Translations under genes and position numbers: made by a program | Notes under the pieces: generated by a model | Seen by the model: the letters and a program-made list of their open reading frames with translations, nothing else | The model's database searches: none | What the model was told of the DNA's origin: nothing | Source of the DNA: Symsagittifera roscoffensis | Taxonomy: Eukaryota > Xenacoelomorpha > Acoela > Convolutidae | DNA length: 64,000 bases | Direction of reading: 5' to 3' | NCBI RefSeq assembly: GCF_963678635.1 | Contig: NC_087063.1 | Span: 47,102,101-47,166,100, forward strand | Shown here: piece by piece, positions 38,001 through 46,417 of the stretch | Position numbering within the stretch: the stretch's first letter is position 1 | How the letters are laid out: each line of letters begins with the position of its first letter

Positions 38001-38078
38001 ACTTCCGTAGACATTGGTAATCCCATCGAGTTTTACAGAGAAGCCTTCCCAGAGCCAGCTTTTGGGGTGAACTTCCAT
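25709..38078 (-). CDS. Kaptin, KICSTOR complex subunit (six exons)
   Basis: Kaptin is a beta-propeller-like subunit of KICSTOR, which tethers GATOR1 to the lysosome so that mTORC1 is switched off when nutrients are low; it was first described as an actin-binding protein. Joined exons: 38078-37775, 37686-37490, 36806-36555, 32263-32079, 30134-29945, 26005-25709. All junctions agree in phase and give 474 aa against 436 aa in human kaptin. Family landmarks seen in order: NVYG (residues 22-25), a CINIY strand, VFLIPCENSDVHIFRN, LPLIMWLDV, CFDGPVTQLRFF, YHDVV, AVYDIDMDCQNEIVIGTFYQ and GPVRALEVVDLSNDGVHDLIVV followed by VHIMQHNI. The last two have the FG-GAP-like D-x-D/N-x-D pattern. I chose ATG at 38078 because frames upstream lack an ATG and the distance to NVYG matches human kaptin. 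Introns are about 88, 683, 4291, 1944 and 3939 bases. Confidence 0.88.
26040..27020. repeat. Intron 5 segment duplicated in intron 4
   Basis: This segment matches 30345-32030 in the same orientation, starting at CAGCCGCTAATTCGAA and ending at GTCTAGTAC(A/C)CGATTGCAATAC. It contains family B satellite monomers (about 26305, 26475, 26640) of roughly 165 bases, marked by CCTTCAATACACACA and CAATATGAGGCC. It lacks the MITE found in the partner and so shows the empty site. Confidence 0.7.
27960..29370 (+). repeat. Satellite family A inside kaptin intron 5
   Basis: About nine diverged monomers, each with a GCAACTC-like block and an ACAGCACCCAACTACAGGG-like block. They are more diverged from each other than those in the array, suggesting an older insertion. 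Confidence 0.65.
29945..30134 (-). CDS. Kaptin exon 5
   Basis: Acceptor TTTAAG, donor GTAGAC. Encodes FVYVYHDVV, SVL-like VLCCAVYDIDMD and EIVIGTFYQQIAAFKF, the calcium-loop-like repeat before the last blade. Confidence 0.9.
30345..32030. repeat. Intron 4 segment duplicated from intron 5
   Basis: Partner of 26040-27020, with family B monomers near 30560, 31286, 31495 and 31655. It is longer because a MITE-like element sits inside it. Confidence 0.7.
30758..31284. mobile_element. MITE-like element, copy 2
   Basis: Shares the full length of 2562-3081, including the ends and the palindromic GCGCGAAATATATCGCGC core, and is also flanked by TAA. It interrupts a satellite monomer whose uninterrupted form survives near 26470. 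Confidence 0.65.
32079..32263 (-). CDS. Kaptin exon 4
   Basis: Found by following the family alignment, since its open frame is short. Acceptor GTTTTAG, donor GTAAAT. Encodes VICFDGPVTQLRFF and INLVVCTALE, matching LQDGPISRVIVF and YSVLVASMLE of human kaptin. Confidence 0.85.
33280..33600. repeat. Satellite family B in kaptin intron 3
   Basis: Two monomers (about 33290 and 33460). The outer end of the left inverted-repeat arm lies within this block at about 33297; the matching end in the right arm lies in its inverted copy near 55725. Confidence 0.65.
34173..34260 (-). repeat. tRNA-Glu(TTC)-like relic
   Basis: The minus strand reads TAACGCGC, then a TTTTCAC loop holding TTC, then a B-box-like GAATTCGAGTCCC. 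Stems are imperfect. The inverted copy at 54710-54800 is further degraded in the B-box. Probably a tRNA-derived repeat. Confidence 0.4.
34420..34865 (+). repeat. Diverged copy of array sequence in kaptin intron 3
   Basis: Resembles about 9150-9720 of the left array: shared landmarks are ACCATT.AAAATGG.GAG, AAAGCCTTTTCA(A/G)TCGTGAT and CTACTTGCACAG.AA.CGGCTATC. The match continues in inverted form at 54090-54540 in the right arm. This ties the array and the gene locus to the same repeat family. Confidence 0.55.
35219..35247. repeat. Perfect 13-bp hairpin
   Basis: GGATATTCTCTTT and AAAGAGAATATCC flank a three-base loop ATG. It lies at the point where the reverse-transcriptase reading frame ends on the minus strand. 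Confidence 0.85.
35245..36455 (-). pseudogene. Reverse transcriptase relic in kaptin intron 3
   Basis: The minus strand carries the second half of a non-LTR-type reverse transcriptase. EGTTQGDPLAMAMYG (motif before the active site) and QKWYADDGNAVG (catalytic YADD) are in one frame at 36375-36058, with GYHVNASKCQLIVK after them. Beyond a stop, frames at 35840-35646 give LPIKMGGLNIKLPS, and beyond about 35640 the shifted frame gives ALHCAKGGYTHMRHNETRD and DARLDV, a conserved C-terminal part of this RT type. The last may be the start of a PD-(D/E)XK-like nuclease. The N-terminal half is missing, with stops and frameshifts throughout. Clade not assignable by eye. Confidence 0.8.
36555..36806 (-). 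CDS. Kaptin exon 3
   Basis: Codes for 84 residues in phase 0 at both ends, from an acceptor TTTCACAG to a donor GTATCC. Contains LPLIMWLDV and the RLSAIAWENGNIQ strand, matching VLWLDV and RLSALGCQSGYVR of human kaptin. Confidence 0.9.
37490..37686 (-). CDS. Kaptin exon 2
   Basis: The acceptor AAAG before GTGTCATATTC gives the phase needed after exon 1 and yields the strand CVIFIN, which aligns with VVGITFI in human kaptin. The alternative acceptor 20 bases downstream would break the frame. The donor must be GTTGAG, because the stronger GTGAGC four bases later would create a stop at the junction. This exon and exon 3 are also present, inverted, in the right arm. Confidence 0.8.
37775..38078 (-). 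CDS. Kaptin exon 1
   Basis: Codes for residues 1-101 plus one base. It ends at a strong donor, GTAAGT. The open frame runs upstream to 38135 without another ATG. This exon is absent from the inverted copy in the right arm. Confidence 0.85.
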
Positions 38079-38468
38079 AACTAAATAATTCTTGAGGTAG
38101 AGCTTGTCATACGACACAAAATGAAACTTGTTCACTGGTGCAGTTCATCATAGTCTGTAATAATTTTTTAAATGTCGTATAGTTATAATTCGAGATCGGG
38201 AATGTTTACAGATGAATTCAAGGGCCAACTTCTAGGCCTTAACATTCATCCAAGAGCATAATTAATTGAACAGTTTCATGTTCATCGTTGGAAAAAATCG
38301 CCTTGTGTGGAAGAACTTCTAAGTGTGCAGAAGGGGTTTAAAGACAGGTGGGGTATGATATGAGATTTGACGTCTTCGAGGACTCTCCTAAAAACACATT
38401 GCTGTTTGCAAACTCTCAATTGACGTTTCTGGAATATAGCGAGTGCAATATTCTATAAATGACTTGAT

Positions 38469-41240
38469 TGTGACATTCGACCAGAATTGACAAAAAGACG
38501 TTACGAAGGGCTAGCAGCTAACCTTCCGAATTGGCAGTTTTAGAGGATTAACAGTGTTTTTCAGACGATTAGACAAATCGTGAAGACTGAAGGATTCGGA
38601 AATTCTTAATTTTTAAAAATTCGAATTGTGACGTCACGCTTCTGAGAAATCAAAAAAACAGAACGATATACGTTGCGAAAACAACAACCACGACAGTTGT
38701 GAGAAAAACGACGAGAAATACGACAGAGTGTCACCAGTGACCGCTCCGAGTTGCAACGATTGTGTAGCTACAATCGTAGCAAGACCATTCACAACAACGG
38801 TGAAGGGTGGAAACCAGCCTCCCGGGGAGGAAATAAGGGTGTTATTTACCCTGATTCAAGAATCCGGAGGGGTCTCGGGACTTGGACTTAAACCATTTTA
38901 AACAAACTTTTAGCTTCCCGATTATGTCCTGAATTGAATTTATTTAACATCTGAATTCATTTTTTGACGATGGGAAGCCAGGAGTTAAGGGAAAGGGTTG
39001 ATCCATCTTCGATGGAGATGATGATTTTTATCTACTGAACAAAAACAATAGTAATATAATAAGTAGTAGTAGCCCTGTTTTTAAGAGTGACCTCGTGGTC
39101 TGGGGATACTGAGACCCAGCCATGAGCTCACTAATTTTGCATGTAAACAAGTTACTTGAGTGTTTTGACCGAAGCCGAAAGCAGTAACGTTTTTGTCGAC
39201 CCGATGTTAGAAAGACCACCAAAACAACTGGCTTTGGTAGAGACGGTGAAAAGCATGTAGAGCATAGTTTAGACGCTGGCCGGTCGTTTCATAGCTTAGC
39301 TTTATTTTCCGTCAATATGTACTTCCGGGCGAATGTTACATAGAATGTTACGGGCGAATTATGGCGCTCCTGGGTGTTATTCTTTTTTAACATTATGATC
39401 GGCAGAAGCGTTAACGAGCACTCCGCGCCGAGCGGATGCTCATAATAACGCCCTTAATAGGCCCGGGGCGGAAGGGTAGTTCGGAATGCGGAAGCCTTCC
39501 GGATTACCGTGAATAGCTTTTCAACCTAGTTAAGACCGAAAATTCACGTTCCAGGAAGGGTGGGGGTATCGGCCGTCCCCTCGTTCCCTGAGAGGTCTGT
39601 GACCAAAAACACTTGAAGATACACAAGAAACCAAACAAAAAAAAGTATAGTAGCCAAGGAAAACAAAAAACATCAAAAACAAACAAAATAACCAAAAACA
39701 GTTTTAAAAAAAGTGAAAAAAAAATCAGTTGAAATAATCCCCCCAGACAACATATGATCCGACCCTCCTGTTTGTTGTTGATAGATATATTGTTGTTACA
39801 AGCATTTATATGAATCAATATTGTTACGATCATTTTTGTGGCCCGTTTGTGAGGCTTGTACTGTAGTGTTATTTGAGTATTTAAGCACGTTAATGCTAAT
39901 TTGCGCTCAATCCGGAAGGGTCAGCTGATTTGCGCTCAATCCGGAAGGTTCTCGGGATTAGTGAAGAAGACTGATCCGGCGAGTAGTACATGGAGTGACA
40001 AGAGGGGTCTCAACGACAACAACAGTCGACTGTTGGGTATCGTTAACAAGTTTTGTATCCCTTTTGGTACAAAAAAATAAGATAGTAATCTGTTGGGGGC
40101 TCGACAGTGCTGCACTGTAGTGACCCTTCACCGAACTGCGAATTTCCGAGTTAAGCACCTTAATTTGGACATTGAACGAACCCGGAGGGGTATAGTATTA
40201 CTAGTAATATTACTCATGCAGCCTATATTAATACTTCTATATCGTTTTTCAGTGAAAAACACATTAAGCGGACCTTATTTTAGGATAAAAATAGCGATAT
40301 TTTGTTCCCCCTACAAATCGCAATTTTGAGCTATGTAACATTAGCCATGAAGTACATATCGACAGAAAACAGAACTAATCTATAAAACGACTGGCCAGAG
40401 TCTAAACAGAGCTCTACATGCTTTTCACCGTCAATACCAAAGCCAGTTCTTTTGGTGGTCTTTCTAAAATCGGGTCGACAAAAACGTTTTTGTTCTCCGG
40501 CATAGAACGCTCAAATTAACTTACTTACATGCAAAATAGTGAGCTCATGGCTGAGTCTCAGTATCCCCAGACCACGAGGTCACTCCTAAAACAGGGCTAC
40601 TACTATTTGTTATATTACGATTGTTTTTGTTCAGTAGATAAAAATCATCATCTCTATCGAAGATGGATCAACCCTTTCCCTTAACCCCTAGCTTCTCATC
40701 GTCAGTAAATGAATTCAGATGTTAAATAAATTCAATTCAGGACATAATCGGGAAGCTAAAAGCTTGAAAAAAATGATATCAATTCCAGTCCCGAGACCCC
40801 TCCGGATTCTTGAGTCCGGGGAAATAACAACCTTATCTCCTCTCCGGAAGGCTGGTTTCTACCCTTCTCAATTGTTATGAATGGCCTTGCAACGATTGTA
40901 GCGACACAATCGCTGCAACTCGGATCGGTCTCTGCTAACGCTGCTGTTCGTTCAAATCTCGTTATTGTTTTTTCATCGCGTTTTTCGTTGTTGTCGCCGT
41001 CGCAACTTTTGTTGTTCTGTTTTATTTTGGATTTCTTCCAAAATGGCCAATTTTGACGTTTCTCAGAAATATGACGTTATCGTTCGAATTTTTAAAAATT
41101 TAAAATACCAGAATATTCTAGCTTTCACAATTTTTTCAATCGTCCGAATAACACCGTTAATCCTCTAAAACTGCCAATTCGGAAGGTTAGTTGCCAATAA
41201 TCCGAAATTGCATTTTCGTCCATTCTGGTCGAATGTCACA
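38469..41240. mobile_element. Foldback-type DNA element, left arm copy
   Basis: Long terminal inverted repeats of about 0.8-0.9 kb: TGTGACATTCGACCAGAATTG at the left end (38469) and its complement at the right end (41240). Shared internal landmarks include TTCCGAATTGGCAGTTTTAG, CAACGATTGTGTAGC and ATCCATCTTCGATGGAGATG. About 1 kb between the repeats has no credible protein gene, so it is non-autonomous. No target duplication is evident. It sits about 390 bases upstream of the kaptin start codon. Confidence 0.7.
39900..39960 (+). repeat. Short direct repeat
   Basis: TTTGCGCTCAATCCGGAAGG occurs twice, 26 bases apart, inside the foldback element. Confidence 0.6.
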
Positions 41241-42140
41241 TACTCCACGGGCAGCCCGGTCAATGTCCCCATTGAATCTCGTAATGTTCGTAAAAATGGT
41301 ACAGTGCCATCGAACAGAATTCACAAAATGCAATAAATCACTTTTATCCACGTCATATCGACTCATTGCAGAATATAAATGGCATCATACTACACTACTA
41401 TAGCCTTCCAAATTCTTTCACTAATCTGCACTTTGAGAATATGACCTAAGATAAAACATTTTTTCTGACTTCCAACGTCTATGCCCTGATTTAAAAGTTT
41501 TTCTCCTAGGTTTTAAAGGGTGTTAGTTTGCAGGACAGTCCCGCCAACCAACAAGCTAAAATTATCCTACTATGCTTCTTCACTTCGGAAATTTTAGTTG
41601 TTATTGGTCCTGAATATTAAAATTAAGGAACTTTGTGGTTAGAAAGAACAATGAAACAATCTCCCTCTTCAAGTCATTACCCAAGCCTTTCATGTCACCA
41701 CAAAGTGATCAGTTGCCCTAGTTGATTAAAAACAATTTTGCAGGCTAGAATATTTAATTATACTCTTTACTCAAGTTTTTCTATGAAAATAGTAAGTGTC
41801 TCTAAAGCCACTAACTTAAATCAAAATACAAATTTATAAATGCAGCAAAATCTTTAATGTTCAAAACTCAACTAAAATCTTTTCTTTCAGTTTCAATTAC
41901 AATTTGGTTGCTTAGTTCCTCACTTGAGTTTTTTTGTCAAACATATAAAACAATTCTGAGTTTTAACTTCCTCTCTTCCGTCACTTCTTTGTTCATTTTT
42001 TTTCGTCGTTTAGAAGTTCTAATACTTCTAAATTCTTCTAATTTCGTTTCTTTTTGCATCGTGTTTCCCGGCCATTCTGTCAATGCTCCATCTCCTCCAC
42101 ACATCGGTAGCTATTCTGACGCCGTTGTAAGCAGTCCTCC
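41241..42140. other. AT-rich stretch between foldback element and P7
   Basis: About 900 bases present in both arms (partner 49120-50060). I see no domain and no reliable frame. Open frames at 41857-42180 and 49219-49434 read opposite strands of the same DNA and are not supported. Confidence 0.5.
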
Positions 42141-42141
42141 A

Positions 42142-43350
42142 TCACTTCTGCTCTTCTGCACTTTGTTTATAACAAGGTAGGGGGTCAACGTTAGATTCTC
42201 TGTTCCTGCAGAAGCTGTTGTGGAGACACAACGTCACGTTTCTCTCCAAATCATCCTTCAACGTCTCTTCTTTCTCCCTTCCATCACGTTCACTCATCCT
42301 GGAGATTCTCTTTACGGCGGTGGTCACTGCATTCCAATGAGTTACAAAAGCTCGCTTGAAAGCCCTTGCTCAAACGTCCAGCTGATACGTACTGTACACT
42401 CTGCCGTACTTCGACATATGCTTCTTGGCATATTCTTACAACCACGCAGTCATGTTGGCTCTAAACCATGGCATCAGTCGTCTTCTTGCCCATATCTTTT
42501 TCACTTCCATCGGAATGTTCAGAACCTTGCACATTGTCTCAAAATTTCTAAAACTTTTAGACAATCCAATTTCTGCAATTGTTCTCTCGTCGGTGCCTCC
42601 TGTCTATTGTTCTCCTTCACATGAGCTTCCAGCCATCGTATCACTATCATAACCCCCTTTATCAATATCGTTATGGGCCGTGATGAGTCTGGTAAACCCA
42701 TGGAGAGCAGCTCTCCAGAGTCCCAGATCAACACCAGATTACTACGCCCGGGATACGACCATATTTGCAGCAAGCAATGGCAGGGAAACTCATCATGTGT
42801 TAACATGATGCTCCTCCAATTACGCTTTCCTGAAGCTTCCAGTAGTGGTTCCACTTCCATCATCACTCGGTGGACTTCATCATTCTCATCTACTGTGTTG
42901 TAATGCGTAACGGTTGATCCTCTCTGTTTTTGTCTTTCAAAGTCACTGAAAGTCCCACTGACGTATCCCATGAACTCCTTTCCCAGTATCGATTCCAATT
43001 CCTCTTTAGTTCTCTCTGGAACTGATGAGAAGATTTTGCACGGTAACTCATAAGACTTTTCTGACATTCTCGCTAGTCTTACACACTTTGGCACTGAGAA
43101 GGCCTGATCCACGATCGTTCTCGTACTTTTTACATCCACAGCTACGAAATGCACTGGGTATCTGCTCTTGCACATTGGAGCTAATGTCGATCTCACCAAA
43201 TATTCCGCTCGCGATGGTCGCGATAAGTTTCATTGTGTCTGATGTTCATTTCCGCCTTGATCGCTTCTCTACTTTTTCCCGATGTGCTTGTGCTCAGTCT
43301 GCAAAACTCCTGGGAACACTTCTACACTGATGGCCGTGACCATCTCATGT
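42142..43350 (-). pseudogene. P7: unknown element protein, left arm copy
   Basis: An open frame of 226 aa (43199-42519) begins VRSTLAPMCKSRYPVHFVAV and contains GSTVTHYNTVDENDEVHRVM and LVLIWDSGELLSMGLPDSS. A frameshift near 42540 ends it early compared with the right arm copy, and further coding-like sequence with stops follows to 42142. The protein looks globular and mixed alpha/beta, without a motif I recognise. It follows P5 directly. Amino-acid conservation with the other two copies, despite frame damage, shows it was once coding. Confidence 0.6.
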
Positions 43351-44720
43351 TTCTGTTCTAGATTCAATAGTGACTCTAAAGAACCAAACATGCTGTAGAA
43401 TCCTAGTGCAGTCACTGGATTCACCTCGGTTCCTCCTTGACAATCTGCGATCAGCTCCGATTCCGTTTTCGCTTTCATCACAATGTTCCCAAACAATATT
43501 GTCAACAGCTTGTGTTGTTTCTCCAGGGTTTTAACGCAATCTAGGCCTCCACAAACGTGACCTTCCAGTCCACAGACTTCTGCCAGACAGCTACCAGGTG
43601 TAGCCCAGTCCTCTGGTCCCCAGCCAGGCAACTCTACTTTATCCTCTCCATTGCTCTTAGAGGCTGTAGTCATCACGTTATAGATGATATTAAGATCACG
43701 CAGGTTACAATCTGAATTTAGTTCTCTCTGTACATCTTGTGTTGCTTGTAGTATTGAATCAGCGTTGGGACTAGGACACCATGAGGGTCTCATCAGTTCC
43801 CATACCACCATCAAGCTCGTTCTCAGCAATTCATCTGAGAATCCCAATCCAAACTTTACTCGTTTGTCGGATTCTGGCGCGGAAGGTGCAGTCACTTTTT
43901 CCTCCAAGACTAGTACCAGCCTGGTCTGCTGATTAGCAGCGCTTCTTATCGTTGCAATTCTAGACGTCCAGAATCTTAGCAACACTGCTTGCACGTAATC
44001 ATAGAAGCAATCGCGTATGTCTTCATTCAGGAATGGATTGTACGCTATCCCTATGATTCCTGACACGTAACTGTAGGACTTCTTCCTGATCGGTCCACAG
44101 TATTCACTGGATTTCGGCATTGTTCCCATAGACTCTTTATCGAGCCTCAGCTCTTTGTTTGAGAATCTCTTGATTTCATCTATTTTCTTCATGGGTTCTA
44201 GCTCTACAGGTTCTTTCATGTTCACCCTCATTGGTTTACTTTGAAGCACGTCGAGCAGTGCTAACAAGAGTAAGTCTTTCGCTCGTTCATCGTCTTCTTT
44301 CAGCATCTTGAAACAGGTGTTCAAGGCTGGCACTGAAACTTGCTCTATCATGAACCGGATGAAACAGAGAGCGTATCTCCGCTTCCCGCACGCTAGTGCC
44401 ATTCCCTCTTGGATTATCAGATATCTCATGCTCATCATCAGGAATACCCTGTCTTCCTTTGATCTTTTCCTCTCTTCTGAATCATATTCCCCGCGATTCA
44501 GTCCGACCATGCACCAGGCGAACCGCAGCTGTAATTCAGTTCTCACGTAGGGTACTGCTATCAGAGCGTGTATCTTCGGTGTGGTCCTCATTTCTTCTTC
44601 GAAGTGCCGTAACACTACTGCTTTCCATGGAAGGCTCACCAGCTGCTCAAACGTCTCTGCCTGTGTCTCAGACGATGCTAGAGTCCTATATGCTTTCTGC
44701 TTGAGGGTGGTGCCTTGCAT
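43269..44720 (-). CDS. P5: unknown helical element protein (483 aa)
   Basis: The longest open frame in the window, starting at ATG 44720. It is rich in predicted helix, with basic and acidic pairs: QKAYRTLASSETQ at the start, MHQSK-like LLLALLDVLQSKPMRV near 190, KSYSYVSGIIGIAYNPF near 220, and CGLEGHVCGGLDC near 380 with clustered cysteines. No transmembrane segment or polymerase motif is visible. In the same frame, a TAA nine bases upstream separates it from P6. Near its end a single extra T, compared with the two other copies, lets the frame run on into the P7 frame for about 20 codons. Function unknown; a structural or nucleic-acid-binding role is only a guess. Confidence 0.6.
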   Translation of the reverse strand: MQGTTLKQKAYRTLASSETQAETFEQLVSLPWKAVVLRHFEEEMRTTPKIHALIAVPYVRTELQLRFAWCMVGLNRGEYDSEERKRSKEDRVFLMMSMRYLIIQEGMALACGKRRYALCFIRFMIEQVSVPALNTCFKMLKEDDERAKDLLLLALLDVLQSKPMRVNMKEPVELEPMKKIDEIKRFSNKELRLDKESMGTMPKSSEYCGPIRKKSYSYVSGIIGIAYNPFLNEDIRDCFYDYVQAVLLRFWTSRIATIRSAANQQTRLVLVLEEKVTAPSAPESDKRVKFGLGFSDELLRTSLMVVWELMRPSWCPSPNADSILQATQDVQRELNSDCNLRDLNIIYNVMTTASKSNGEDKVELPGWGPEDWATPGSCLAEVCGLEGHVCGGLDCVKTLEKQHKLLTILFGNIVMKAKTESELIADCQGGTEVNPVTALGFYSMFGSLESLLNLEQKHEMVTAISVEVFPGVLQTEHKHIGKK

Positions 44721-44732
44721 CACGGTCTCCAG

Positions 44733-45590
44733 TTAACCTTCCTTGGAATTTTCGTCTTCCAGAGCCATTAAGTATTCTCTGGCCGAGTTTCTGTAGTCCA
44801 GCATCTCCATGTATCCACCAACGGGTTCATCTATTGATACAGTCTCCGACAGTGTCAGTCGGTTATATTCTACTGGGACTAGTTGTCCTACGACACTTCC
44901 CTTTCCGTGGTTCATGGGAGACGGTTTAAATCTTTCATGGTACTCTCTCCACATTGGCTGAGTATTTCCATTTCCAATGTCGCTACAGTCAGAGTGCGGT
45001 CACTCCGTTTGGATCATAACCCGTTGATTTTTTTCTTGCCATGAGAATGGGCGGCACCATTGCTACATCCGTTAACATTCTGTCTGTGCCAGGCAATCAA
45101 TCATCACCTTGTCCCAAGTCCATAGCTTCGTCGACTCGTTTTCTTTTCGCTGAGTTGACAGCTTGTATCGAGATTTCAGAATCCACTTTTGTCTTTCCCG
45201 CTCTCATCGGTATCACTTTGCTGCCTAATTTCATCTTCATTTCATTAATCTTATCTATCACCAATTTCGATCGCATCATTTCTTTCCTAGTTCTCGACAG
45301 ATATACCACTTCTTCTTTACCTTCTTGCGGCGTCATCTTGATTTTGCTTCACTTTCGTCTGTGGCTGAGTCGATCAACAACTCACTCAATCTCCCTTCAC
45401 ACTCGTCGAGTTTGTCAAGGACCTCCCGCATTAGAGGTCGGTTGAGACCCACTTTCAAAATGGACTGGGTTCCGTAGCTCTGAATTACGGTCCAGACTTC
45501 TTCCATAAAGCCACTCTGTCCAATCTACATCCCGTCCTGCTTTCATGGTCTCGGTGATGCACCTCCTACTCTTCTTTGGGTACCGTTCCC
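44733..45590 (-). pseudogene. P6: unknown element protein, second copy (broken)
   Basis: Frames at 45336-45097 and 44954-44733 match the intact stretch at 47287-46418, including LVIDKINEMKMKLGSKVIP, AKRKRVDEAMDLGQGDD and GQLVPVEYNRLTLSETVSID. Frameshifts near 45340, 45090 and 44960 and the stop at 44733 break it. It lies just upstream of P5. Confidence 0.65.
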
Positions 45591-45840
45591 AAGAAGGGTA
45601 CTCTAGCAGCGCCTTCTATCCTTCTTCTCCTTGGTGATCCCATAAGGAGTCTTTTTTCTCTGTCTTTAGAATTGCCCGGAGAGCTGCTCTCCGGCAAATC
45701 CCGGTTCAATTCCACAAAAGCCGTCGGAGGTTCCAGTGTCGAAGTACCTTCGTTTGCTGGTTCAGTCGTTTCCAACGCGTCTGCGTTCTTTTCAAAGTCA
45801 CAGAGGAAATTGAAATCCAGGCTGGGTATTCCTCCTGTCG
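45566..45840 (-). pseudogene. P6 N-terminal region fragment
   Basis: An open stretch leading into the P6 frame: a Thr/Glu/Pro-rich segment, then REKRLLMGSPRRRRIEG, a basic patch. It ends at a stop where the frame shifts against P6. The other P6 copy lacks this part, being joined to P8 instead. Confidence 0.45.
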
Positions 45841-46408
45841 ATGCCTGTTCCGCCTTCTCGTCGCTTGATCCGATTCATGTGTTCTAGCTCCACAGGTTTT
45901 TTCGTGTTCACCCTCATTGGTTTACTTTGATGCACGTCCAGCAGTGCTAACAAGAGTAAGTCTTTCGCTCGTTCATCGTCTTCTCTCAGCATCTTGACAC
46001 AGGTGATCAAGGCTGGCACTGAAACTTGCTCTATCATGAACTGGATGAAAAAGAGAGCGTATCTCCGCTTCGCGCACGCTAGTGCCATTCCCTCTTGGAT
46101 TATCAGATCTCTCATGCTCATCATCAGGAATACCCTGTCTTCCCTGATCTTTTCCTCTCTTCTGAATCATATTCCCCGCGAGTCAGTCCGATCATGCACC
46201 AGTCGAACCGCAGCTGTAATTCAGTTCTCACGTAGGGTACTGCTATCAGAGCGTGTATCTTCGGTGTGGTCCTCATTTCGTCTTCGAAGTGCCGTAACAC
46301 TACTGCTTTCCATGGAAGGCTCACCAACTGCTCAATCGTCTCTGACTGTGTCTCAGACGATGCTAGAGTCCTATATGCTTTCTGCTTGAGGGTGGTGCCT
46401 TGCATCAT
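45840..46408 (-). pseudogene. P5, second copy (N-terminal 190 residues, frameshifted)
   Basis: Frames 46408-46124 and 46124-45798 match the first part of the 483-aa P5, with a frameshift near 46130. The match stops at about 45876, where the sequence CGCCTTCTCGTCGCTTGATC is shared with P8 at 47768, marking the join. This copy starts at ATG-ATG after the same TAA as the other copy. Confidence 0.7.
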
Positions 46409-46417
46409 GGTCTCCAG

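Larger units (their letters stand above)
33297..43350. repeat. Left arm of a large inverted duplication
   Basis: Matches the reverse complement of 47910-55725. Blocks: 33297-34900 with 54061-55725; 35879-37775 with 52165-54060; 38488-about 39470 with about 51140-52157; about 40190-43350 with 47910-about 51120. Stretches 34900-35879, 37776-38487 and about 39480-40190 have no partner. Arms look highly similar by eye, with scattered substitutions and short indels. Confidence 0.9.

Noticed and set aside
39504-39833. Phe-rich 109-codon frame inside the foldback element
   Set aside because: It is AT-driven composition, absent from the right-arm copy, with no transposase motif (no DDE or RNase H pattern).
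42220-42903. Several open frames antisense to P7 (also 48356-49039)
   Set aside because: They are shadows of the P7 coding strand; similarity between copies follows the sense protein.
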